DNA of 64,000 nt from Franconibacter pulveris DSM 19144 (GCA_000621185.1 KK211222.1:367523-431522), one strand, 5' to 3'; shown: positions 9,509-18,352, numbered from the stretch's first letter. The notes: a model not told the origin generated them from the sequence alone. Numbers and translations: made by a program.

Positions 9509-10438
9509 TTAAATGAACGCCCTGAGCCAGGACTCAATATCCTGGGTTGGGAAATTATTCCGTACATTCCAGGTTTCATTTAATGGCCACCACACACCCT
9601 CTCCCCGGGCGAAAGCCGCCCGATAGCGGAGCATCGGGTCATCCGGGTTCAAACGCAGCGCATTCTGAAGCGCTGGCAGCGTAAAAACGGCTCTGGAAAA
9701 GGATTGCTGCGTTACCCGCTCGACCGTTCCCGCCAGTTTTCCGTAGGAGGTCGTTTCACCCGCCACAAATACCACTTCGTTTGCAATACGAGGTTGATGG
9801 AAATAAATGGCGCTGGTCAGTCGGCCTATATCCGCAGGTGACGTGACGGTGATTTGGGTTTCCCAGCCGCCCAGCGCATTGATCGTTTTTTTAGCTAAAT
9901 TCACGACATCAAAGGCGGGTTCAAAGAGAAAACTGGTAAACATTCCGGTTGAAATAATGACCCATTCCGTTGCGTTCTGTGCGCGCAATAACGTCCTGAC
10001 ATCATACTGTTCGTCCCAGACGGGCTGGCCGCTTCCTTTACCGACGACATCGTAATTAACGCCAAACTGCCAGGGGAAATAGCGTTTAACGCCAGCTTCA
10101 AGCACCGCGCGCGTGATCCTGATTTGTGTGCCCGCTCCGGCGACAAAGCCCATGCAATTGATGACCGTATCAAATGCTTTCATCTGCGCTGATAGTGTTT
10201 GAGTGGTGCTGGCCGCAATATCCAGCGCAATAAACTCTGCGCCCGCGTCAGCATATTTCTGATGCACAGCCGATCGCAGTTTGCCCTGGTTATCCCATGA
10301 GCCGGGCGAGACAATGACAGCGACGCTGCTCATCATGGCCCTTGCCGCCGGCACAAGCGTATCCAGAACGGCAGCGCCCAATTGTCCTGCCCCCAGCACT
10401 AATATTTTTTCGCCTGCAGTAGAATTATGTTGTTGCAT
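9509..10438 (-). CDS. NmrA-like NAD(P)-binding reductase
   Basis: A 309-residue Rossmann-fold protein. The dinucleotide-binding site is VLGAGQLGAAVLDTL near residues 14-28, and the rest resembles NmrA/isoflavone-reductase-like (PCBER-type) enzymes, with a conserved FPWQFGVNYD block after the nucleotide domain. The ATG at 10438 is chosen because the Rossmann fold begins there and AGAGGG lies upstream; the longer frame to 10669 has no family similarity. It is divergent from a LysR regulator (start 10582), so it is probably that regulator's target. The substrate is unknown. Confidence 0.75.
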   Translation of the reverse strand: MQQHNSTAGEKILVLGAGQLGAAVLDTLVPAARAMMSSVAVIVSPGSWDNQGKLRSAVHQKYADAGAEFIALDIAASTTQTLSAQMKAFDTVINCMGFVAGAGTQIRITRAVLEAGVKRYFPWQFGVNYDVVGKGSGQPVWDEQYDVRTLLRAQNATEWVIISTGMFTSFLFEPAFDVVNLAKKTINALGGWETQITVTSPADIGRLTSAIYFHQPRIANEVVFVAGETTSYGKLAGTVERVTQQSFSRAVFTLPALQNALRLNPDDPMLRYRAAFARGEGVWWPLNETWNVRNNFPTQDIESWLRAFI

Positions 10439-10581
10439 CAGGAACCCTCTCTCTTTCAGGCAGCAAGATTGCTGCGTGTAGAGTAAGTTTACGGCGAGGG
10501 TTTTCATTCGATAAGCTGGCAGGCATGGGTTAGATTGTTCGCTTAAATGGCACAATTGCCGCCTTCGGGGCAGGAGAGACG

Positions 10582-11496
10582 ATGGATAAGCTTGAATCAA
10601 TGAAGGTCTATGTTTCGGTGGTGGATACCCAAAGTTTCGCCAGAGCGGCGGAAGTGCTGGGACTTCCACGCTCGACCGTGTCGCGAGTGATTAAGGAGCT
10701 GGAATCCTGGCTTGGCATTCAGCTTTTACAGCGCACCACCCGCAAACTCAGCGTGACCGCCGATGGGCGCACTTACTACGAAGAATGCAGACGGATCCTC
10801 ACTGATATCGCGACCATGGAGTCCTCCTTCCCGGGCCTGTCTTCCCAACCCAAAGGCCGCTTTAAGGTGGGAATGCCGCAATCCCTCGCCCGGCACTGTT
10901 TCATCCCCCGTCTCCAGTCATTTTTGCGCCAATACCCCGAACTGGAGCTGATGCTTTGTTCAAGTGACAACGTGGAGGACATCATACAGGAAGGGTATGA
11001 CTGCGTTATCCGCACCGGAAGAATCGAGGATTCAACCACGCTGGTGGCCCGTCCGCTCGCGAATTTTAAATGGGCGGTGCTGGCTTCCCCAAACTACCTT
11101 GACGCGCATGGCAAACCAGAAACGTTAGACGAGCTGGAAAGGCATCGCGCAGTGGGGTACCTGAACCATCGCACCGGACGCACTACCGAATGGTTTTTTA
11201 CGCTGGAGGAAGGCGATCGCGCTATCCGTATGAAAGAGACGCTGGTGGTCGACGATACGGATGCCTACATCCAGGCAGGAATAGCGGGTATCGGCTTAAT
11301 TCGCGCCGCCAGCTACCTGGTCGCCCCGTATCTGAAGAGCGGGGAGCTCGTTGCCTGCCTGGATAATTACGCGTTTGATCTGCCTTTATCGCTGGTATAT
11401 CCGCAAACCCGCTACCTTCCGCCGGCCGTGCGCGCATTTTATGACTGGAGCCGAACCGTATTGAATCAACCCGTGGCTCATGAAGTAAGAGAATGA
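10582..11496 (+). CDS. LysR-family transcriptional regulator
   Basis: 304 residues with the LysR N-terminal winged HTH (SFARAAEVLGLPRSTVSRVI region, residues ~17-36) followed by RTTRKLSVTADG and a substrate-binding domain. An AGGAGA ribosome site precedes the ATG. The 143-bp gap to the divergent NmrA-like gene should contain both promoters and the regulator's operators. Close to the AaeR/PtrR-type branch in overall look. Effector unknown. Confidence 0.85.
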   Translation: MDKLESMKVYVSVVDTQSFARAAEVLGLPRSTVSRVIKELESWLGIQLLQRTTRKLSVTADGRTYYEECRRILTDIATMESSFPGLSSQPKGRFKVGMPQSLARHCFIPRLQSFLRQYPELELMLCSSDNVEDIIQEGYDCVIRTGRIEDSTTLVARPLANFKWAVLASPNYLDAHGKPETLDELERHRAVGYLNHRTGRTTEWFFTLEEGDRAIRMKETLVVDDTDAYIQAGIAGIGLIRAASYLVAPYLKSGELVACLDNYAFDLPLSLVYPQTRYLPPAVRAFYDWSRTVLNQPVAHEVRE

Positions 11497-11600
11497 CTGG
11501 GTGCGGCATCAGGCACGCGGTTGACTGGCGAATAAGGCGCCCGTTTGGCGTTTAGCAAACAACCCGCCCGCGCGGGAAACAGTCAACAGAAGACGCAAAA

Positions 11601-12536
11601 TCAGACGGTAGACCCTGGGTTGTTTACATCAGTGTGTTTCCCGCTGCGTTGCTGAGCATATCTTCCTGGCGGAAGGCCGACATAGCGGGTAAACGCCACG
11701 CTGAACGCGCTGGCGGAGTTATAACCAATGTGTTCCGCCACCGCAGAGATACTGACGTCAGACCGGCAAAGCAACTGCATGGCAAGCGTCATTCGCCACG
11801 ACTGGAGATATCCCATCGGCGTGATGCCCGTCATTGCCGTGAAACGCTCGAACAAGGTTGAGCGCGATAAGGCGCAGCCGCTCGCCAGTTCCTTTACCGT
11901 CCAGCGGCGGGCCGGCTGCTGGTGTATGAGCCGTATCGCCTGCGCGATGCGGGGATCAGCCAGGCCGCGCATCAGGCCGGGCGTGGCAAGCGTTTCTGTT
12001 GAGCGGATAGCCTCAATAAAAAGCAATTCAATAATTCGGGCAAGAATGAAATCTTTTCCTGAACGCTGCGCCTGCGCTTCATCTCTGAGCAGGGCGACGA
12101 GCAGCGCCAGACGCTTTTCATCGCGCGCTAAAACAAACTCTGGCAGAAGCGAAACCAGCAGACCGGCATCCGATGAATCAGACACACAGTGTCCTACCAA
12201 CGCCAGCATTTGCGCAGGCGCGTGCAGATCCCCAAGCCTGAAATGCCCGTCTGCCACTTTTACCGGGAGCGTATCTTCAGCATCGGCAGCAGGAGGGATA
12301 ATGCTGGTCAATGCGAAATGGTAAGCCGCCGGTATCAAAACAAAATCACCGGCATTCAGTGTGAGCGGGTCATGATGTTCTAACTCAAGCCGACAGGCCC
12401 CCTCAAGAACGGCGCAGTAAAACGGCTGCCCCTGCTCTGAACGCCGCACTCGCCAGGCATCTGTACCAGTAATGGTTTTGGACAGCGCCGCCCTGAGCTT
12501 AAGCATGGCGATCACTTCCGCTAACGGGTCGGTCAT
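11601..12536 (-). CDS. AraC-family regulator with cupin N-terminus
   Basis: 311 residues. The N-terminal ~170 residues form a Cupin_6-type sensor domain (FYCAVLEGACRLELEHHD, LNAGDFVLIPAA). The C-terminus has the two AraC HTHs, including WTVKELASGCALSRSTLFER and ISAVAEHIGYNSASAFSVAF. It is divergent from an SDR (start 12635) with 98 bp between, the usual arrangement of this regulator type with a dehydrogenase target. Convergent with the LysR gene upstream; 11497-11600 holds GC-rich inverted repeats only. Confidence 0.85.
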   Translation of the reverse strand: MTDPLAEVIAMLKLRAALSKTITGTDAWRVRRSEQGQPFYCAVLEGACRLELEHHDPLTLNAGDFVLIPAAYHFALTSIIPPAADAEDTLPVKVADGHFRLGDLHAPAQMLALVGHCVSDSSDAGLLVSLLPEFVLARDEKRLALLVALLRDEAQAQRSGKDFILARIIELLFIEAIRSTETLATPGLMRGLADPRIAQAIRLIHQQPARRWTVKELASGCALSRSTLFERFTAMTGITPMGYLQSWRMTLAMQLLCRSDVSISAVAEHIGYNSASAFSVAFTRYVGLPPGRYAQQRSGKHTDVNNPGSTV

Positions 12537-12634
12537 TTCCGGACTCTCGCTAAAGAAACAGGGATTCCTGAATATATATCGTCCAGCGCCAGGCGTCTAT
12601 TATTCGTACAGGCACATCACTGACTGGAGTACAC

Positions 12635-13378
12635 ATGAAAACGGTTATGATTACCGGCTGTTCATCAGGGTTTGGTCTCGAAACAGCACATTATTTTTTA
12701 GCGCAAGGCTGGAACGTTATCGCCACAATGCGCGAACCCAGAGAAAACCTTCTGCCCTCGGGCGATCGTTTACGTCTGCTGCGCCTGGACGTGACAAAAC
12801 AGGAGAGCATCGATCGGGCTATCGCTGAGGCCGGGCATATTGACGTACTGGTAAACAATGCGGGCGTCGGCATGTTAAATGCGCTGGAGGGCGTTTCTGC
12901 GGATGCCGTGAGGGAAGTGTTTGAAACCAATACGCTTGGGACGATTGCGATGACCCGCGCCGTACTCCCGCAGTTCAGAGAGCGACGCGCAGGTGTGGTT
13001 ATCAACGTGACTTCCGCTGTCACCCTCAAGCCGCTGCCTCTGCTTGCGGTTTACTCCGCCAGCAAGGCGGCGGTGAACGCATTCACCGAATCTCTGGCCA
13101 TGGAAGTCAGGCCGTTCAATATCCGCGTGGGGCTTATCCTGCCGGGACGCTCGCCAGCGACCCGTTTTGGTGAAAATGCTCAACGCATCATGGGCACTAT
13201 TCCTGCGGATTACAGGGAACTGAGCCAGCGTGTATTTAACGGTATGGCTGAAGGCGAAAGGGTTACGCATCCTGCGGATGTCGCAAAAGCAATCTGGCAG
13301 ATGGCAAACGATCCTGCTGCGCCGATGCGCCTCCCGGCAGGCGAGGATGCGCTGGAAATGGCAGGCCTGCTTGCATAA
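12635..13378 (+). CDS. Short-chain dehydrogenase/reductase
   Basis: A 247-residue classical SDR. Cofactor motif TGCSSGFG is at residues 7-14, NNAG at 74-77, and the catalytic Ser127, Tyr140 and Lys144 lie in INVTSAVT and YSASK. Substrate is not predictable from sequence. The gene is paired divergently with the AraC/cupin regulator, which is probably its regulator (inference from arrangement). The C-terminus lacks a membrane or targeting signal, so it should be cytoplasmic. Confidence 0.85.
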   Translation: MKTVMITGCSSGFGLETAHYFLAQGWNVIATMREPRENLLPSGDRLRLLRLDVTKQESIDRAIAEAGHIDVLVNNAGVGMLNALEGVSADAVREVFETNTLGTIAMTRAVLPQFRERRAGVVINVTSAVTLKPLPLLAVYSASKAAVNAFTESLAMEVRPFNIRVGLILPGRSPATRFGENAQRIMGTIPADYRELSQRVFNGMAEGERVTHPADVAKAIWQMANDPAAPMRLPAGEDALEMAGLLA

Positions 13379-13483
13379 GTTGAAAGCATTGAAACAGCGA
13401 GCCTGGTTTATAAACCGCTATGCAGCGCCAGCGCATCCTGTTGCGCGGCTCAGGGTTAACGACAGGCCGACTGGCGTCATTTT

Positions 13484-13702
13484 TTAACCGCCTTCGACGC
13501 GCCGGAAGGGGTATCGCTCCCGGATGGCGCGATCGAAATAGCGCCCTTTTGATGGCGCACGCATCAGTTGCGCCCAGGTCTGCTGCGGCACGTTAAGATA
13601 GTGATAAACGGTGCCGTTGCGAAAGGCGATTTCCAGCACCCGGTTATCCATGTCATAGCCCACCGAATCAAGACTCGAAGAGACCACATTCTCTCGTTGC
13701 AA
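13484..13702 (-). CDS. KTSC domain protein
   Basis: A 72-residue protein consisting of one KTSC domain: SSSLDSVGYDMDNRVLEIAF, then a VYHYLNVP strand and SKGRYFDRAIRERYPF at the C-terminus. KTSC domains are found alone or fused to lysyl-tRNA synthetase-like proteins, and their role is unclear. The first two residues after Met and a possible ribosome site (GGAGATAATG-like) support the start. Stands alone; convergent with the SDR. Confidence 0.75.
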   Translation of the reverse strand: MQRENVVSSSLDSVGYDMDNRVLEIAFRNGTVYHYLNVPQQTWAQLMRAPSKGRYFDRAIRERYPFRRVEGG

Positions 13703-13937
13703 TGCATTATCTCCACAGGGGTAATGTAAATAGTATAAATGCAGAAAGAGGCGTCAGAACTTCATCTGGCAGGAGAGTGATATGGGGATGAAATAAGCCA
13801 AAAGAAGCGGTTAAAATAAAAAAAGTTCCAGCGTAACGAGAGAAGATTTGCAAAAAATAAATTGGACAACGTCCCGGTAAAATAACACGACCTGGCTATA
13901 CTCAGTGCTCCTGATACAGGTTTTTATGGGGGTGTGT

Positions 13938-14123
13938 ATGACAGACCGTCCTGATTATGATGAGCCTTTACCGGATGACGAATCCGTACCGCTGGATGAT
14001 GATGAGCCATTAGACGATCCGCTGGATGAGGATGATGACTATATCGACTCGCCAGAGGATGGCGCGGATGATATCGACCCGCTTGATGATGACGAAGATA
14101 TCGATGATACGCGCCCGTTATAA
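13938..14123 (+). CDS. Highly acidic 61-residue protein
   Basis: The ATG at 13938 follows GGGGGTGTGT; an earlier in-frame start at 13905 is unlikely. Of 61 residues, 25 are Asp and 6 are Glu, with Pro spaced through imperfect repeats of the type PLDDDEP / PLDEDDD / PLDDDED. There are only two Arg near the ends and no Lys or Cys. No known family was recognised. A TATACT (13897-13902) forms a candidate -10 about 35 bp upstream, and a strong terminator follows 20 bp after the stop, so it is a monocistronic unit. It could be intrinsically disordered, cation-binding or a nucleic-acid mimic; these are guesses. Confidence 0.65.
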   Translation: MTDRPDYDEPLPDDESVPLDDDEPLDDPLDEDDDYIDSPEDGADDIDPLDDDEDIDDTRPL

Positions 14124-14143
14124 GGCTTAAATGCCGAATAATC

Positions 14144-14165
14144 AGCCGCCTGCGGGCGGCTTTTT
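14144..14165 (+). terminator. Rho-independent terminator after acidic protein gene
   Basis: AGCCGCC (14144-14150), loop, GGCGGCT (14155-14161) and five Ts. Confidence 0.9.
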
Positions 14166-14418
14166 CATGTCGCCAGGGAAATGGCTTCCTCCGTGAAGCC
14201 GCGATCCCCTGGTGTTGGGATAAGGTCACACTCAGCAAATTCTGATCACAATTGCGCTTCTGGCAAGCGTAGCCGAAGCTTTTAGGATTTGTACCATACG
14301 TATGGTCTGAAAAGTGACGAATGCAGGCGGGGCGTGGGAAAAGGGCGATAAAAAAGTTGATCTGCGTCATAAAAAGTCGCATAGTTCAGCGCCACAAATG
14401 CTTACCTTTTGCAACTCC

Positions 14419-14592
14419 ATGACACTCTATCAACATATGCTTATCTTTTACGCCGTAGTGGCGCTGGTCGCTGCGGTCATCACGTTTTTCATCGCTAAAG
14501 ACCGGATGCGCATCAAGCTGCTGAGCGCGGCGCTGGTAGGAGCGACCTGGCCGATGAGTTTTCCTGTCGCGCTGCTGGTAGCGTTATTCTGA
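14419..14592 (+). CDS. GhoT/OrtT-family small membrane toxin
   Basis: A 57-residue hydrophobic protein with the pattern of the GhoT/OrtT family: an N-terminal MTLYQHMLIFYAVV segment, a short basic loop (AKDRMRIK), then LLSAALVGATWPMSFPVALL. GhoT and OrtT are inner-membrane proteins of the same length that damage the membrane potential. The N-terminal MTLYQHML and the WPMSFPVALL ending are closer to OrtT, which has no antitoxin, and no GhoS-like gene is present here. Start at 14419 is chosen by family length, although no clear ribosome site precedes it; a longer frame begins at 14314. The gene stands alone after a terminator. Confidence 0.75.
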   Translation: MTLYQHMLIFYAVVALVAAVITFFIAKDRMRIKLLSAALVGATWPMSFPVALLVALF

Positions 14593-14935
14593 CCGGGCGA
14601 CCCTTGCGGTTGCCTGGCCGCTGACTTTCTTTTTTGCCCATCAGTTCATCCTTAATCTGGTCGCGCCCTTAAGCCGCTGCGTAATTATGCTGCGGTGGGG
14701 TAGTGCTATTCGAAACGGTATTTTCTCTCTTTCTTTTACTCGCCTGAATAAGCGAAGCGTAAAACCAGAAGAGTAAGTTCACTTATTTTTGCCGGGACCT
14801 GATTTAATAATCATAAGCAAAAAGAAAGCGCCGAACAGCGTATTGACATGATGTTAAACAGTATCAGACGAAGCGGGTTGCTTCGCGACGCAACGTGGCT
14901 AGACTGAGTGAATTGTTATTGCGTAAGGAGGCAAG
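14593..14935. other. 343-bp intergenic region with candidate zntB promoter
   Basis: No gene is visible. Near its end TTGCTT (14878-14883) and TAGACT (14900-14905) with a 16-bp spacer make a possible promoter for zntB; an isolated TTGACA (14843-14848) has no matching -10. The rest is unremarkable AT-rich sequence after the toxin gene. Confidence 0.35.
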
Positions 14936-15919
14936 GTGGACGCAATTAAAGGATCGGATGTGAATGTGCCGGATGCGGTTTTCGCCTGGATGCTGGACGG
15001 CAAGGGCGGCGTAAGACCGCTCGACGATGATGAAATAATCGATAAAGACCATCCCTGCTGGTTGCACCTTAACTACACCAACCCGGAAAGCGCGCAGTGG
15101 CTCGCCACGACGCCCTTGCTGCCGAACGCCGTGCGCGATGCGCTGGCGGGAGAGAGCTTGCGGCCGCGAGTCACGCGCATGGGGGAGGGAACGCTTATTA
15201 CGCTACGCTGCATCAACGGCAGCACCGATGAACGCCCCGACCAGCTTGTGGCGATGCGCCTGTACATGGACGAACGGCTGATTGTCTCAACGCGTCAGCG
15301 CAAAGTCCTGGCGCTGGATGACGTGGTAAATGACCTGAATGAGGGCTCCGGTCCGACGGACGGCGGCAGCTGGCTTGTGGATATTTGCGATGCGCTGACC
15401 GATCACGCCAGCGAATTTATCGAAGAGCTGCACGATAAAATTATCGATCTCGAAGATAACTTACTTGACCAGCAGGTGCCGCCGCGCGGTCATCTTGCCC
15501 TGTTGCGTAAGCAGCTCATCGTGATGAGGCGCTACATGACGCCGCAACGCGACGTCTATTCCCGCCTCGCCAGCGAGCGTTTTAACTGGATGAGCGACGA
15601 CCATCGTCGCCGTATGCAGGATATTTCGGACCGGCTTGGCAGGGGGCTTGATGAAATCGACGCCTGTATCGCCCGTACGGCCGTGATGTCTGACGAAATT
15701 TCCCAGTTGATGCAGGAGTCGCTGGCGCGCCGCAGTTATACCATGTCGCTGATGGCAATGGTGTTTCTGCCCAGCACCTTTTTAACCGGGCTGTTTGGCG
15801 TTAACCTCGGCGGCATTCCCGGCGGCGAGTGGCACTTCGGCTTTAGCCTGTTCTGTATGCTGTTGGTGGTATTGATAGGCGGCGTTACGTGGTGGTTACA
15901 TCGCAGTAAATGGCTGTAA
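14936..15919 (+). CDS. zntB: Zinc transport protein ZntB
   Basis: A CorA-family (2-TM-GxN) zinc transporter in the inner membrane. The 327-residue length equals E. coli ZntB. The N-terminal cytoplasmic domain is followed by the long pore helix ([24 protein letters not shown]), the GxN signature in [10 protein letters not shown], and a second TM ending at WWLHRSKWL. The GTG start has AAGGAGG seven bases upstream. Upstream of fnrS, as in E. coli. Confidence 0.95.
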   Translation: MDAIKGSDVNVPDAVFAWMLDGKGGVRPLDDDEIIDKDHPCWLHLNYTNPESAQWLATTPLLPNAVRDALAGESLRPRVTRMGEGTLITLRCINGSTDERPDQLVAMRLYMDERLIVSTRQRKVLALDDVVNDLNEGSGPTDGGSWLVDICDALTDHASEFIEELHDKIIDLEDNLLDQQVPPRGHLALLRKQLIVMRRYMTPQRDVYSRLASERFNWMSDDHRRRMQDISDRLGRGLDEIDACIARTAVMSDEISQLMQESLARRSYTMSLMAMVFLPSTFLTGLFGVNLGGIPGGEWHFGFSLFCMLLVVLIGGVTWWLHRSKWL

Positions 15920-15965
15920 ATATTAACTATTTTAACAAAATATAAACATGAAAAGGCGGTTTAAC

Positions 15966-15979
15966 TTGAGCCATATCAA
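15966..15979 (+). promoter_or_regulatory. FNR box of the fnrS promoter
   Basis: TTGAG-CCAT-ATCAA differs from the FNR consensus TTGAT-N4-ATCAA by one base. Its centre lies about 42 bp before the inferred FnrS 5' end at 16015, the class II activator position. CATTAT (16002-16007) is a candidate -10. Confidence 0.85.
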
Positions 15980-16014
15980 AACATGTGCTCTCATTTCGGG
16001 GCATTATCTCTCTC

Positions 16015-16135
16015 GCAGGTGAATGCAACGTCAAGCGATGGGCGTTGCGCTCCATATTGTCTTACTTCCTTTTTTGAATTACTGCATAGCACAATTGATT
16101 CGTACGACGCCGACTGAATAAGTCGGCTTTTTTTT
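16015..16135 (+). ncRNA. fnrS: FnrS small RNA
   Basis: The sequence closely matches E. coli FnrS: it begins GCAGGTGAATGCAACGTC, has the conserved central single-stranded part (CTTACTTCCTTTTTTGAATT), and ends with the GCCGACT / AGTCGGC hairpin and eight Ts. FnrS is an Hfq-dependent sRNA induced by FNR (and ArcA) without oxygen that represses aerobic-metabolism mRNAs such as sodB. The location between zntB and ttcA is as in E. coli. The loop of the terminator differs slightly (TGAATA). Confidence 0.95.
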
Positions 16136-16197
16136 GCCTCTTTATCCTGAGCCACTACGCTTAAAGGGACAGCATCTCCCACTTTCAGGAGGCAAGC

Positions 16198-16350
16198 ATG
16201 AACGATGATTTTGCGCGACGCATGAGCGACCCTGTACCCACCGACCCGGTGCCCGTACCCGATCCTATCCCTAAACCGCAGCCCATTCCTGACCCGCCGC
16301 TTGAGCCAGACCCGAAACCGATTGTCGATCCGCCGCCGCATATGCGCTAA
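16198..16350 (+). CDS. Proline-rich 50-residue protein
   Basis: A short ORF with an excellent ribosome site (CAGGAGG, 7 bases before ATG). It begins MNDDFARRMSDP and then becomes a Pro/Asp/Val/Ile repeat (DPVPVPDPIPKPQPIPDPP and similar), 18 of 50 residues being Pro, ending PPPHMR. No signal peptide or membrane segment. It lies just after FnrS and is convergent with ttcA, ending 51 bp from the ttcA stop. I do not recognise a defined family. The ribosome site and coherent repeat make it more than a chance ORF, but expression is unproven. Confidence 0.6.
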   Translation: MNDDFARRMSDPVPTDPVPVPDPIPKPQPIPDPPLEPDPKPIVDPPPHMR

Positions 16351-16401
16351 GCGCGTTGAAAAATGTGCCCCGCAGAATGCGGGGCACAAATAAAGAAGAG
16401 A

Positions 16402-17337
16402 TTATTTGATTTCGAGCACGTCAAGACGCAGGGCAAGCGGATCGCTGTCCTCTTCTTCCGGCTGCCAGCCGACTGGCTGCATCGGGATCGCTTCACGGTC
16501 GAAGGCGAGATCGCCGCCGGCCACCACTTCCGCGCCGTGCTGAAGGCCTTTGAAGTCGAAAAGCGATGTATCGCACAGGTGTGAAGGCACCACGTTCTGC
16601 ATCGCGCTGAACATGGTTTCGATGCGGCCCGGATAGCGCTTGTCCCAGTCGCGCAGCATATCGGCAATCACCTGGCGCTGCAGATTCGGCTGCGACCCGC
16701 AGAGGTTGCACGGAATAATCGGGAAGCCTTTCGCTGTAGAAAAGCGTTCGATATCTTTCTCGCGGCAGTAGGCGAGGGGACGAATAACGATATGTTTGCC
16801 GTCATCGCTCATTAGCTTCGGCGGCATGCCTTTCATCTTGCCGCCGTAGAACATATTCAAAAACAGCGTCTGCAGAATATCGTCGCGGTGATGGCCCAGC
16901 GCGATTTTCGTCGCGCCAAGCTCGGTCGCGGTACGGTAGAGAATGCCGCGGCGCAGGCGGGAACAGAGTGAACACGTGGTTTTCCCTTCCGGGATTTTCT
17001 CTTTCACGATGCCGTAAGTGTTCTCTTCGACAATTTTGTATTCCACGCCAAGAGAATCAAGGTATTGCGGCAGAATATGCTCCGGGAAGCCTGGCTGTTT
17101 CTGGTCAAGGTTTACCGCGACCAGACTGAAATTCACCGGTGCGCTCTGTTGCAGATTGCGCAGGATCTCCAGCATGGTATAGCTGTCTTTGCCGCCAGAA
17201 AGGCAAACCATAATGCGGTCGCCTTCTTCAATCATGTTGAAATCGGCGATGGCTTCGCCTACGTTGCGGCGCAGGCGCTTCTGAAGCTTGTTGAGGTTAT
17301 ACTGCTCTTTTTTGCTAATTTCTTGATTCTCTGACAT
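16402..17337 (-). CDS. ttcA: tRNA 2-thiocytidine biosynthesis protein TtcA
   Basis: TtcA thiolates cytidine 32 of certain tRNAs with an iron-sulfur cluster. The 311-residue protein has the PP-loop SGGKDS (47-52), the first CxxC at Cys122/Cys125 ([10 protein letters not shown]) and a second at Cys210/Cys213 (CNLCGSQ). In E. coli K-12 the Rac prophage uses ttcA as its attachment site; the gene is intact here with no prophage beside it. Confidence 0.96.
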   Translation of the reverse strand: MSENQEISKKEQYNLNKLQKRLRRNVGEAIADFNMIEEGDRIMVCLSGGKDSYTMLEILRNLQQSAPVNFSLVAVNLDQKQPGFPEHILPQYLDSLGVEYKIVEENTYGIVKEKIPEGKTTCSLCSRLRRGILYRTATELGATKIALGHHRDDILQTLFLNMFYGGKMKGMPPKLMSDDGKHIVIRPLAYCREKDIERFSTAKGFPIIPCNLCGSQPNLQRQVIADMLRDWDKRYPGRIETMFSAMQNVVPSHLCDTSLFDFKGLQHGAEVVAGGDLAFDREAIPMQPVGWQPEEEDSDPLALRLDVLEIK

Positions 17338-17656
17338 TTATTCGTTGTCCACGTTGACAGGTGACGCCAGGATAACAACAGGGCCCAGCGTGCGAGTATG
17401 GCGTTAAGCGCAGGTTCAGGCCAGTGAGCTTCACCTTTATAAGGTAAACGCCGGCGGGTTTTCGCGGCGTCCTGCTGCTGCACTCAGTGTGGCGTGTATG
17501 GTACGGATTACGGCGGCGAATGCCAGCGCGTTTTACTGCTTAAGCAACAACTTGTTGACAGGGAAATCAAAGACAGCGCTTCGTTTTTTGCCTGGCGGCG
17601 GTTGCGGCGAAGAAAAGCATAAAGCGAAGCGCCAGAAAACAATTTAAATATAATGC

Positions 17657-17852
17657 TTGCGTAAAAAAGAAGGGCGTGCGTTAATAGCGTCCTCGGTTTG
17701 ATATACAGACCCGATCATAAGCAGTTAGTAAAGCAGTTCTCTCTCAGGCGTTATCCTTCGATACCTCTCCTCTTTGAGTCTCCACTTAAGCTCTGATTAA
17801 ATTCTGTCTCAGACCTCATTCGCCGGAAGGCTACAATCAAAAAGGTAAAATT
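17657..17852 (+). promoter_or_regulatory. Promoter and long cold-shock leader with cold box
   Basis: TTGCGT (17657-17662) and TTAATA (17681-17686) fit a promoter starting near 17693. The ~160-nt leader has a cold-box-like TGATATACAGA (17699-17709; two mismatches from TGACGTACAGA), and the first ~80 nt run parallel to the E. coli cspA leader. In that family the leader is a thermosensor controlling mRNA stability and translation. The preceding 17338-17656 holds no visible gene. Confidence 0.7.
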
Positions 17853-18065
17853 ATGTCTACTAAAATGACTGGTATCGTTAAATGGTTCAACTCCGAGAAA
17901 GGCTTTGGCTTTATTTCTCCGGTTGACGGCAGCAAAGACGTTTTCGTGCATTTTTCTGCAATTCAGAGCGACGCATACCGCACGCTGGAAGAAGGTCAGA
18001 AAGTTGAGTTCTCTGTTGAGCAAGGCCAGAAAGGCCCGGCAGCAGCGAACGTGGTTGCTCTTTAA
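17853..18065 (+). CDS. CspA-family cold shock protein
   Basis: A 70-residue single cold-shock domain. RNP1 KGFGFI (20-25) and RNP2 VFVHF (30-34) are intact, so it should bind single-stranded nucleic acid as an RNA chaperone. The sequence is nearest to the CspA/B/G/I group; [23 protein letters not shown] resembles CspG most. The long leader with a cold box suggests it is cold-induced. Likely bicistronic with the small zinc protein that follows. Confidence 0.92.
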   Translation: MSTKMTGIVKWFNSEKGFGFISPVDGSKDVFVHFSAIQSDAYRTLEEGQKVEFSVEQGQKGPAAANVVAL

Positions 18066-18081
18066 GGACGCCACTAAACTT

Positions 18082-18264
18082 ATGCATTTTAAATGTCCAT
18101 GCTGCCAGGGATCGCAGTACCGGACGTCGCATTTTGACGTATCGGAAAAGAATCCGTACGGCGCCAAATGTATTTTTTGCAAATCGAATATGCAGGTGAG
18201 CATGCAGCCCACGGAATATAAGCGTACTGCAATAATGCAAAACGGTTATCGCGCTGCGCTGTAA
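18082..18264 (+). CDS. YmcF/YnfQ-like small zinc-binding protein
   Basis: A 60-residue protein starting 16 bases after the csp stop. It carries CPCC (5-8) and CIFC (30-33), which look like a zinc-knuckle pair, and the block HFKCPCCQGSQYRTSHFDV. It resembles the small cold-shock proteins YmcF and YnfQ encoded directly after cspG and cspB in E. coli. There, translation begins at a non-AUG codon a few residues upstream; here ATG 18082 falls inside the conserved part, with AAGGA 14 bases away, so the real start may lie slightly upstream (open frame). Function unknown. Confidence 0.75.
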   Translation: MHFKCPCCQGSQYRTSHFDVSEKNPYGAKCIFCKSNMQVSMQPTEYKRTAIMQNGYRAAL

Positions 18265-18326
18265 ATTTATTTGTCCGGGAATAAACTTCACGTTATTTCC
18301 ATAAAATAAGTAAACAGCCACTTGTA

Positions 18327-18352
18327 ATAAAACCCGCCCTGTGCGGGTTTTT
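18327..18352 (+). terminator. Terminator after csp operon
   Basis: AACCCGC (18331-18337), loop, GCGGGTT and a run of six Ts. Confidence 0.9.
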
